Of a stretch of DNA of 64,000 nt, positions 20,052-26,730 are shown one piece after another (the stretch's first letter is position 1; the number at the start of each line of letters is the position of its first letter). Source of the stretch: Lysobacter sp. (GTDB taxonomy: Bacteria; Pseudomonadota; Gammaproteobacteria; Xanthomonadales; Xanthomonadaceae); assembly GCA_019634715.1 (NCBI GenBank), contig JAHCAU010000009.1, forward strand, positions 1-64,000. The letters run 5' to 3'. A model generated the notes under the pieces. That model was not told where the DNA came from. It ran no database searches and was given only the letters and a program-made list of their open reading frames with translations. The position numbers and the translations under genes were made by a program.

Positions 20052-21686
20052 CTACGCGATGTAGCCGTTGGTGATCGGGTAGCGTCGCTCGCGGCCGAAG
20101 GCACGCCGCGAGACCTTCGGTCCCGGCGCGGCCTGGTGGCGCTTCCATTCCGACATCCGCACCAGCTTCAGCACGCGGTCGACGGTGGCGGCATCGAAGC
20201 CGGCACCGACGATCTCGGCGCGCGACTGCTCGTGGTCGATGTGCCGCGCCAGGATCGCGTCGAGCACATCGTAGGGCGGCAGCGAATCCTCGTCCTTCTG
20301 GTTCTCGCGCAGCTCGGCGGTGGGCGGCCGCGAGATCACCGCCGTCGGGATCACCGGCGCGCCGCCGACGGTGTTGCGCCACTTCGACAGCGCGAAGACC
20401 TCGGTCTTGTACAGGTCCTTGATCGGCGCATAGCCGCCGCACATGTCGCCGTAGATCGTGGCGTAGCCGACCGCGTACTCGCTCTTGTTGCCGGTGGTCA
20501 GCAGCAGGCCGCCGAACTTGTTCGACAGCGCCATCAGGATCGCGCCGCGCGTGCGCGATTGCAGGTTTTCCTCGGTCACGTCGACGGCCTCGCCCTCGAA
20601 GGCCTGCGACAACGCGTCGAGATAACCCTGGAAGGGTTTTTCGATCGGCACCGTCAGCATCTTCACGCCGAGCGCACGGCACTGCTCCTCGGCGAGGTCG
20701 TTCGACAGCCCTGCGGTGTAGCGCGACGGCAGGCGCACGGCGGTCACGTTCTCCGCGCCCAGCGCATCGACCGCCAGCGCCAGCACCATCGACGAATCGA
20801 TGCCGCCGGACAGGCCCAGCCAGGTCTTCGTGAAGCCGTTCTTGCGGCAGTAGTCCTGGATGCCGCGGACGATCGCGCGCCAGGCCAGGGCATCGCGGCT
20901 CTCGTCGCCGTCGTCCACCCACTGCACGGGCAGGAAGCTGCGCGCATCGCGGTCGTAATCGACGACCAGCCACTGGTCGGTGAACGCCGCCGCCGCCGGA
21001 TGCACGCTGCCGTCGCCGTTGGCGACGACCGACGCACCGTCGAAGACCACCGCATCCTGTCCGCCGACCACGTTGAGATAGGCGATGGCGGCTCCGGTCT
21101 CGCGTGTGCGGTCCGCCAGCAGGGCATCGCGCTGCGCATGCTTGTCGCGGTCGAAGGGCGAGGCGTTCGGCACCAGCACCAGTTGCGCGCCCTTGCGCAC
21201 GGTGCTGGCGATGGGCTCGGGGAACCAGAGGTCTTCGCAGATGATCAGCCCGACCGGCACGCCCTTGACTTCGAACACGCAATCGTCGCGATCGGGATCG
21301 ACATCGAAATAGCGGCGTTCGTCGAACACCGCGTAGTTCGGCAGTTCGCGCTTGCGGTAGGTGGCTTCGACGAGGCCGTCGCGGAGCACGCTCGCCGCAT
21401 TGAAGACCACGCTGCCGGCGACCTCGGGCCAGCCGACCACGGCCACGACGCCCCCCGTCGCCGCCTTCGCCACCACGCCGATGGCCTCGGCGCAGTCGCG
21501 CAGGAAGCCCGGGCGCAGCAGCAGGTCCTCCGGCGGATAGCCGCACAAGGCCAGCTCCGGGAACAGCACGATGTCCGCACCGTATTCGTCGCGGGCCTCG
21601 GCGATCATCATGGCGATCCGCTCGGCATTGGCACGCACGGCGCCGACGGGGAAATCGAATTGGGCGAGGGCGATCCGGAGGGTCAT
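20052..21686 (-). CDS. nadE: glutamine-dependent NAD+ synthetase
   Basis: 544-residue two-domain enzyme making NAD+ from deamido-NAD+ and glutamine. Residues 1-260 are a nitrilase-type glutaminase with its Glu-Lys-Cys triad in LFPELALCGYPPEDLL, RKRELPNYAVFDE and LIICEDLWFPE; residues 265-544 are the synthetase with the ATP P-loop LGLSGGIDSSM and the AMP/substrate segment LLTTGNKSEYAVGY. The start at 21686 gives MTLRIALAQFDFPVG with GTGGAG upstream, standard for the family. Thioesterase and nrdB lie upstream on the same strand with a 47-bp gap. Confidence 0.97.
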   Translation of the reverse strand: MTLRIALAQFDFPVGAVRANAERIAMMIAEARDEYGADIVLFPELALCGYPPEDLLLRPGFLRDCAEAIGVVAKAATGGVVAVVGWPEVAGSVVFNAASVLRDGLVEATYRKRELPNYAVFDERRYFDVDPDRDDCVFEVKGVPVGLIICEDLWFPEPIASTVRKGAQLVLVPNASPFDRDKHAQRDALLADRTRETGAAIAYLNVVGGQDAVVFDGASVVANGDGSVHPAAAAFTDQWLVVDYDRDARSFLPVQWVDDGDESRDALAWRAIVRGIQDYCRKNGFTKTWLGLSGGIDSSMVLALAVDALGAENVTAVRLPSRYTAGLSNDLAEEQCRALGVKMLTVPIEKPFQGYLDALSQAFEGEAVDVTEENLQSRTRGAILMALSNKFGGLLLTTGNKSEYAVGYATIYGDMCGGYAPIKDLYKTEVFALSKWRNTVGGAPVIPTAVISRPPTAELRENQKDEDSLPPYDVLDAILARHIDHEQSRAEIVGAGFDAATVDRVLKLVRMSEWKRHQAAPGPKVSRRAFGRERRYPITNGYIA

Positions 21687-21733
21687 GCGCGGCTCCACTG
21701 TGCGATGAGGCACAGTGTACCGCCCGCCGACGC

Positions 21734-22135
21734 TCACCCGCCGACCGCCGCCGGCCTGCCCTCGCCGTCCAGCGCGATCATCGTGAAGCGGCCGCGGGTG
21801 CAGAGGCGGCGGGTACCCGCGAGCGCATCCTCGGCGTGCAGTTCGACTTCGATCTGCATCGAGCTGCGCCCGACCTCGATCACCCGCGCCACCAGTTCGA
21901 CCAGTTGCCCCTGGCGCACCGGCACGTGGAAATCCACCTGTTCCGAGCGCGCGGTGACCACGGTGCGGCGGGCGAAGCGGGTGGCGGCGACGAACGCCGC
22001 CTTGTCCATCCACGCCAGCGCCTGGCCGCCGAACAGGGTGCCGAGGTGATTGGTGTGATCGGGGAACACGATCTCCCAGATGCGCGCCTCGCGCGGGGAT
22101 GTTTCGCGGGGCGCGTCCGCCTGCTCAGAACGCAT
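21734..22135 (-). CDS. hotdog-fold acyl-CoA thioesterase
   Basis: 133-residue single hotdog-domain thioesterase of the YciA/BACH type, hydrolysing acyl-CoA. The family signature is seen as VFPDHTNHLGTLFGGQALAWMD (quoted in part: NHLGTLFGGQALAWMD), followed by VVTARSEQVDFHVPV. Its ATG at 22135 overlaps the nrdB 3' end by 11 bases, so it is translated from the nrdAB transcript and would share its B12 control. Substrate chain length is not predictable. Confidence 0.88.
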   Translation of the reverse strand: MRSEQADAPRETSPREARIWEIVFPDHTNHLGTLFGGQALAWMDKAAFVAATRFARRTVVTARSEQVDFHVPVRQGQLVELVARVIEVGRSSMQIEVELHAEDALAGTRRLCTRGRFTMIALDGEGRPAAVGG

Positions 22136-23135
22136 CGTCGAACGCCACCGCCCCGCTGATGCCGACCTGGTACGCCGAGACGCGGCGCTCGAAGAAATTG
22201 GTCAGTTCCTGCACGTCCTGCAGGTCGAGGAACGGAAAGGGATTCCTCGCGCCGAATTCCGGCGCCAGCCCGAGCGCGGCGAGGCGCTGGTCGGCGACGT
22301 AGCGCAGGTATTGCTTCATCTCGCCCGGCGAGAGGCCATTCACGCCTCCCGACAGCACGTCCTCGGCGAACGCAGCCTCGACTTCGATGGCCTCGTGCAG
22401 CATGCGGCGCACGTCGCCCTCCATCCCGGCATCGAACAGGCCCGGGTCTTCCTCGCGCGCGGTGCGGATCACTTCGAAGGCGAAGGCCATGTGGCCCGAT
22501 TCGTCGCGGAACACCCAATTGGTGCCCGCGGCGAGACCGGGCAGCAGGCCGCGCGAGCGCAGGAACCAGACGTAGGCGAACGCGGCGAAGAAGAACAGGC
22601 CCTCGATGCAGCAGGCGAAGCAGATCAGGTTCAGCAGGAACTGCCGGCGCTGCTCGCGCGTCTCCAGCCGATCCAGCGACTGCACCGAATCCATCCAGCG
22701 GAAGCAGAAGTCGGCCTTGGCGCGGATCGAGGGGATGGTCTCGATCGCGGCGAAGGCGTCGTTGCGGCGCTGCGGATCCGGGATGTAGGCATCGAGCAGC
22801 GTGAGGTAGAACTGCACGTGCAGCGCTTCCTCGTACAGCTGGCGCGACAGATACATCCGCGCTTCCGGCGCGTTGATGTGCCGGTAGAGGTTCAGCACGA
22901 GATTGTTGGAGACGATGCTGTCGCCGGTGGCGAAGAACGCGACCAGGCGCTCGATCAGGTGGCGATCCGCCGGCGCCAGCTTGGTTTGAAGGTCGTTGAG
23001 GTCGATGCCGAAATCGATTTCCTCCACCGTCCAGGTGTTGCGGATCGCGTCGCGGTACATCTCGTAGAAGGCCGGGTAACGCATCGGCCGCAGGGTGAGC
23101 GCGAAGCCGGGATCGAGCAGATGTTGCGTGGTCAT
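22125..23135 (-). CDS. nrdB: class Ia ribonucleotide reductase beta subunit
   Basis: 336-residue diiron-tyrosyl radical subunit. Metal and radical residues align with E. coli R2: Asp72, Glu103, His106 and radical Tyr110 in YEEALHVQFY, then the second pair in the RDESGHMAFAFEV helix (Glu...His). The ORF extends upstream but the ATG at 23135 has a near-perfect GAGGAGGAGAA site and starts MTTQHLLDPGFALTLRP. It supplies the radical to NrdA for aerobic dNTP synthesis. The 156-bp gap to nrdA is unusually large for an nrdAB pair and carries a REP pair. Confidence 0.96.
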   Translation of the reverse strand: MTTQHLLDPGFALTLRPMRYPAFYEMYRDAIRNTWTVEEIDFGIDLNDLQTKLAPADRHLIERLVAFFATGDSIVSNNLVLNLYRHINAPEARMYLSRQLYEEALHVQFYLTLLDAYIPDPQRRNDAFAAIETIPSIRAKADFCFRWMDSVQSLDRLETREQRRQFLLNLICFACCIEGLFFFAAFAYVWFLRSRGLLPGLAAGTNWVFRDESGHMAFAFEVIRTAREEDPGLFDAGMEGDVRRMLHEAIEVEAAFAEDVLSGGVNGLSPGEMKQYLRYVADQRLAALGLAPEFGARNPFPFLDLQDVQELTNFFERRVSAYQVGISGAVAFDDAF

Positions 23136-23185
23136 GGTGTTCTCCTCCTCCCCGCTGTGCGAGGGAGGATTGGTGGAAGCGATGC

Positions 23186-23256
23186 TGTAGAGCGGATCGA
23201 AGATCCGCTGCACCGCTTCCGGAAAGTTGGCTAGCGGATCTTCGATCCGCTCTACA
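23186..23256. repeat. inverted REP pair inside the nrdA-nrdB gap
   Basis: Units TGTAGAGCGGATCGAAGATC... (23186-23213) and the inverted CTAGCGGATCTTCGATCCGC... ending CTCTACA (23230-23256). Each is a hairpin and the two can also pair with each other over about 24 bases. Same family as 11478-11589. On the transcript this forms a strong stem just upstream of the nrdB ribosome site and could stabilise the nrdA message or alter the NrdA:NrdB ratio. Confidence 0.8.
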
Positions 23257-23291
23257 AGATGGTCAGACAAGCCCGGCAGGCTCGAGCCACC

Positions 23292-25748
23292 CTACTGGCA
23301 CGCCTCGCAGGCTTCCGGGTTTTCCAGCGAGCAGGCCAGCGCCTCCTGCGGCGTGTACGCCGGCTGCGCCGCCACCGTCGCCTTGGCGATGCGGGTGGCC
23401 GGCCGCGAGCGCAGGTAGTAGGTCGTCTTCAGTCCGGACTTCCAGGCGTACATGTACATCGACGACAGGCGGCCGATGTTCGGGCTTTCCATGAACAGGT
23501 TGAGCGACTGCGACTGGTCGAGGTACGGACCTCGCGCGGCGGCGAGATCGATCAGCGCCTTCTGCGGCAGTTCCCAAGCGGTGCGGTACACCGACTTCAG
23601 CAGATCCGGAATGCCGTCGATGCCCTGTATCGAACCTTCGGCGAGCTTGATCGCGTCGCGCGTGGCATCGGTCCACAGGCCGAGACGCTTGAGTTCCCAC
23701 ACCAGGTAGCGATTGATCTGCAGGAAGTCGCCCGACAGCGTCTCGCGCTTGAACAGGTTGCTGACCTGCGGCTCGATGCATTCGTAGCAGCCGGCGATGG
23801 AGGCGATCGTCGCGGTCGGCGCGATCGCGATCAGCAGCGAGTTGCGCAGGCCGTGCGCGGCGATGCGCGGCTTCAGCGCCGCCCAGGCCGCCTGCTCGGA
23901 TGGCGTCACGCCCCACAGGTCGAACTGCAGCGCACCGAGGGCGGCGCGGGTGTCCGGATAGGCCGGGTGCGCGCCATGCTGCTCGGCAAGCTCGCACGAG
24001 GTTTCCAGCGCATGCAGGTAGATGCGCTCGGCGATGCGGGTCGACAGCGCCAGCGCCTCGGCCGAGTCGAAGGGCAGTCGCATGCGGAAGAACACGTCCT
24101 GCAGTCCCATCACGCCCAGGCCGACCGGGCGCCAGCGCAGGTTGGAACGGCGCGTGGATTCGATCGGATAGAAATTCAGGTCGATCACCCGGTCGAGCTG
24201 GCGCACGGCGACGCGCACGGTCTCGGCGAGCTTGTCGAAGTCGAAGACGTATCCGCCGCGCTCGTCCCCGGCCAGGTGCTGCGCGAGATTGATCGAGCCG
24301 AGGTTGCAGACCGCGGTTTCTTCCGACGAAGTGACCTCGATGATCTCGGTGCACAGGTTCGACAGGTGCACGGTGCGCCCCGGGCCGACCTGGTTGCAGG
24401 TGCGGTTCGACGCGTCCTTGAAGGTCATCCAGCCGTTGCCGGTTTCGCCGAGGACTTTCATCATCCGGGCGTACAGGTCCCGCGCCTTGACCGTGCGCGC
24501 CGCAAGCCCCTGCTGCTCGGCCTGCGCGTAGGCGCGCTCGAAGGCTTCGCCCCACAGGTCGACGAACTCCGGCACGGCGTTCGGATCGAACAGCGACCAG
24601 TCGCCGTCGCTCTCGACGCGACGCATGAACAGATCCGGCACCCAGTTGGCGAGATTGAGATTGTGGGCGCGTCGCATCTCGTCGCCGGTGTTGTCGCGCA
24701 GTTCGAGGAATTCCTCGATGTCGGCATGCCAGGTTTCGAGATAGATGCAGGCCGCGCCCTTGCGCTTGCCGCCCTGGTTCACCGCCGCGACCGACGCGTC
24801 CAGCGTCTTCAGCCAGGGCACGATGCCGTTGCTGCGCCCGTTGGTGCTGCGGATCAGCGCGCCGCGCGAGCGGATGCGCGAGTACGACTGGCCGATGCCG
24901 CCGGAGAACTTCGACAGCTGCGCCACGTCGCCGTAGCGTGCGTAGATGTCGGCCAGCGAGTCCTGCGGCGAATCCAGCAGGAAGCAGGAGGACAGCTGCT
25001 CATGGCGCGTCCCCGAGTTGAACAGCGTCGGCGAACTGGGAATGTAGTCCAGCGACGACATCAGCCGGTAGAGTTCCAGCGCCTCGCCCGGCGTCTCGGT
25101 CAGCGCGACCGCGATGCGCATGAAGAAGTGCTGCGGCGTCTCGATGACCGTGCGCCGCTGCGGATGCTTCAGCAGGTAGCGGTCGTAGAGCGTGCGCAGC
25201 CCGAAGTATTCGAAGCGCCGGGTCTGCGCGATGTCGATCGCGTCGTTGAACTTGCGCGCATGGGTTTCCACCGCCTGGCGCACGCGGTCGTTGATCAGCC
25301 CGAGTTCCGCGCCCAGCGCGATCGACTGCGAGAACGAATGCACGCCCTGCCCCGCGACTTCCTTGTCGATGTAGCCCGACAGCAGGCGTGCGGCCAGACG
25401 CGCGTACTGGGGCTCGTCGGCGGTGAACGCGGCGGCGGTGCGGATCGACAGTTCGTCCAGCTCGCGCGTGGTCGCGCCGTCGTAGATGCCGGCGATGGTC
25501 TTCAGCGCGACGCGCATCGGGTCGATGTCGTCCAGGCCGTCGCAGCAGCGCTGCACCGCGCGCACGATCTTGCCGACGTCGACCGGCTCGCGGCGGCCGT
25601 CGCGCTTGGTGATGGCCATCGTGTTCGGCGCATGCGGCGGCGTCAGGGCGAAGCCGGTCTGCACGGCGTCGGGGGAGGACGCGGGCGCGCCCGGCGTGGC
25701 GCGCGTCGTGCTGTCGACGGCAGTGTGGAGGATGGTGTCGGTGGTCAT
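23292..25748 (-). CDS. nrdA: class Ia ribonucleotide reductase alpha subunit
   Basis: 818-residue catalytic subunit reducing ribonucleoside diphosphates. An extra 40-residue N-terminal tail precedes an ATP-cone allosteric domain (ITKRDGRREPVDVGKIVRAV). Catalytic features: LSSCFLL (redox Cys), SNLCTEI (thiyl radical Cys with flanking Asn and Glu), AVCNLGSINL (second redox Cys), the P[ST]ATIASIAG-like loop APTATIASIAG, and a C-terminal CEAC shuttle pair. Start at 25748 has GGGAGA seven bases away. Transcription passes through a cobalamin riboswitch, and NrdR-like boxes overlap the promoter, so expression should fall when B12 or dATP is plentiful. Confidence 0.97.
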   Translation of the reverse strand: MTTDTILHTAVDSTTRATPGAPASSPDAVQTGFALTPPHAPNTMAITKRDGRREPVDVGKIVRAVQRCCDGLDDIDPMRVALKTIAGIYDGATTRELDELSIRTAAAFTADEPQYARLAARLLSGYIDKEVAGQGVHSFSQSIALGAELGLINDRVRQAVETHARKFNDAIDIAQTRRFEYFGLRTLYDRYLLKHPQRRTVIETPQHFFMRIAVALTETPGEALELYRLMSSLDYIPSSPTLFNSGTRHEQLSSCFLLDSPQDSLADIYARYGDVAQLSKFSGGIGQSYSRIRSRGALIRSTNGRSNGIVPWLKTLDASVAAVNQGGKRKGAACIYLETWHADIEEFLELRDNTGDEMRRAHNLNLANWVPDLFMRRVESDGDWSLFDPNAVPEFVDLWGEAFERAYAQAEQQGLAARTVKARDLYARMMKVLGETGNGWMTFKDASNRTCNQVGPGRTVHLSNLCTEIIEVTSSEETAVCNLGSINLAQHLAGDERGGYVFDFDKLAETVRVAVRQLDRVIDLNFYPIESTRRSNLRWRPVGLGVMGLQDVFFRMRLPFDSAEALALSTRIAERIYLHALETSCELAEQHGAHPAYPDTRAALGALQFDLWGVTPSEQAAWAALKPRIAAHGLRNSLLIAIAPTATIASIAGCYECIEPQVSNLFKRETLSGDFLQINRYLVWELKRLGLWTDATRDAIKLAEGSIQGIDGIPDLLKSVYRTAWELPQKALIDLAAARGPYLDQSQSLNLFMESPNIGRLSSMYMYAWKSGLKTTYYLRSRPATRIAKATVAAQPAYTPQEALACSLENPEACEACQ

Positions 25749-25847
25749 CGGTCTCTCCCGGTGGCGAATGGAGAGAAAGCGAAAGCGGTGGATCGTGCAG
25801 CCTCCGGATCGCATCGACCGGATCGGAAGCCCTCGACGACACCGGCC

Positions 25848-25867
25848 CTCGCCCCCTCGGGCGAGCC
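25848..25867 (-). promoter_or_regulatory. conserved hairpin in the nrdA leader
   Basis: GGCTCGCCC-GAG-GGGGCGAG on the minus strand, between the riboswitch aptamer and nrdA. The same sequence occurs at the equivalent position before metE (26621-26640). It may be part of the expression platform; it lacks a T tract, so translational control is more likely than termination. Confidence 0.45.
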
Positions 25868-25987
25868 TGCGTCGACGCGGACAGCGGGATCGACGGCGAC
25901 ACGGCGCCCGGATGGACGTCATCGTGCTGCCTCGACCTGCGCTCCCCGCGGAGACGGTTGGCCAGACGGCGCGCGAGCGCCGGTCGA

Positions 25988-26205
25988 GGCAGGTCTTCGG
26001 GCTCATGGGCGCGCGACCGGTGGTCGCACCTACTGCGCGTCGCTTCCCAGCCGGCGCCCCGTTGCGGGGCATGGCCAGTGCCATTGACGCGGGTCGTTCC
26101 CAGTTACCGCTGCGGGGCAGCCCCGGAATTGGCCGTCGACCGAAGTCGTCCGCCGCACCGGGTTCCCATTTCAGCCCGCTCCAGGCGAGGAGCAGGCACC
26201 ATCGA
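25988..26205 (-). ncRNA. cobalamin riboswitch upstream of nrdA
   Basis: Minus-strand leader with the conserved aptamer blocks in order: GGGAACCCGGTG, GCTGCCCCGCAGCGGT with CTGGGAACGACC, the B12 box GGCACTGGCC (26073-26082), CTGGGAAGCGACG, and the closing AGCCCGAAGACCTGCC. This is the class I adenosylcobalamin aptamer organisation. It sits 240 bases before nrdA. Expected effect: B12 binding lowers expression of the oxygen-requiring, B12-independent reductase, logical if a B12-dependent class II enzyme (NrdJ) is encoded elsewhere. Confidence 0.9.
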
Positions 26206-26208
26206 CGG

Positions 26209-26256
26209 GCACAACATAATGGGCTTGCCTTGCGCGGTCAACACTAAATGTTGATG
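26209..26256 (-). promoter_or_regulatory. two NrdR-like boxes at the nrdA promoter
   Basis: Two imperfect 16-base matches to the NrdR box (ACACWATATATWGTGT): 26241-26256 ending in TTTAGTGT, and 26209-26224 containing TTATGTTGTG. By eye each matches about 10-11 positions. Their 32-base separation is the three-turn spacing usual for NrdR pairs, and they overlap the -35 and -10 hexamers. Confidence 0.5.
26213..26241 (-). promoter_or_regulatory. sigma-70 promoter of nrdAB
   Basis: Minus strand TTGACC (26236-26241), 17-base spacer, TATGTT (26213-26218). Good spacing, strong -35. Transcription would start a few bases before the riboswitch aptamer. Confidence 0.65.
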
Positions 26257-26310
26257 CCGGGAGGCTTGACAAGCGACTCGAATCAGCTCCTCCCTGGAAC
26301 GAGGCGAGCC

Positions 26311-26340
26311 TTGACGCGAGGCGTGGCCTGGGCCTATCGT
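26311..26340 (+). promoter_or_regulatory. sigma-70 promoter of metE
   Basis: TTGACG (26311-26316), 18-base spacer, TATCGT (26335-26340), just before the metE riboswitch. A perfect TTGACA at 26266-26271 also exists but has no -10 box at the right distance. Confidence 0.5.
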
Positions 26341-26349
26341 GCGCCCGCC

Positions 26350-26562
26350 GAAGGTTTCCATCTCTCCATCCACATGGAGCGATGGAATTAAAAGGGAAGC
26401 CGGTGCGCGTCCTCGGACGCCATTCCGGCGCTGCCCCGCAGCGGTGATTGGGAACGACCCGCGTCATCAGCACTGGCCAGGCCCGCAACGGGTCCCGGCC
26501 GGGAAGCGACGCGCAGTAGGAGCGACTCGGTCGCGTGCCCATCAGCCCGAAGACCTGCCCCC
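26350..26562 (+). ncRNA. cobalamin riboswitch upstream of metE
   Basis: Aptamer blocks in order: TTAAAAGGGAAGCCGGTG, GCTGCCCCGCAGCGGTGATT with GGGAACGACC, the B12 box AGCACTGGCC (26469-26478), CCGGGAAGCGACG, and AGCCCGAAGACCTGCC closing the P1 stem with AGGTTTCC at about 26352. Control of metE by B12 is a classic arrangement because MetH, the alternative methionine synthase, needs B12. The aptamer is strikingly similar to the one facing nrdA on the other strand. Confidence 0.95.
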
Positions 26563-26620
26563 GGCCGGCGCGCCCATGCGCGCCGCCTGACCTGGACCGT
26601 GCGCATGCCCGCGCACGGCC

Positions 26621-26640
26621 GGCTCGCCCGAGGGGGCGAA
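26621..26640 (+). promoter_or_regulatory. conserved hairpin in the metE leader
   Basis: GGCTCGCCC-GAG-GGGGCGAA, the counterpart of 25848-25867 in the nrdA leader, about 90 bases before the metE start. Probably part of the switch; mechanism not shown by the sequence. Confidence 0.45.
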
Positions 26641-26730
26641 GGTCGCCCGCACGTTCGTCGCCCGCAAGGGAGGCGCACGCGCACCGCCTTCGTTCCTCAT
26701 CCGCACCGCATGACGATGAGGACAACATCC

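Noticed and set aside
26266..26271. TTGACA as the metE -35 box
   Set aside because: No -10-like hexamer at 16-18 bases; the TTGACG/TATCGT pair at 26311-26340 is better placed.
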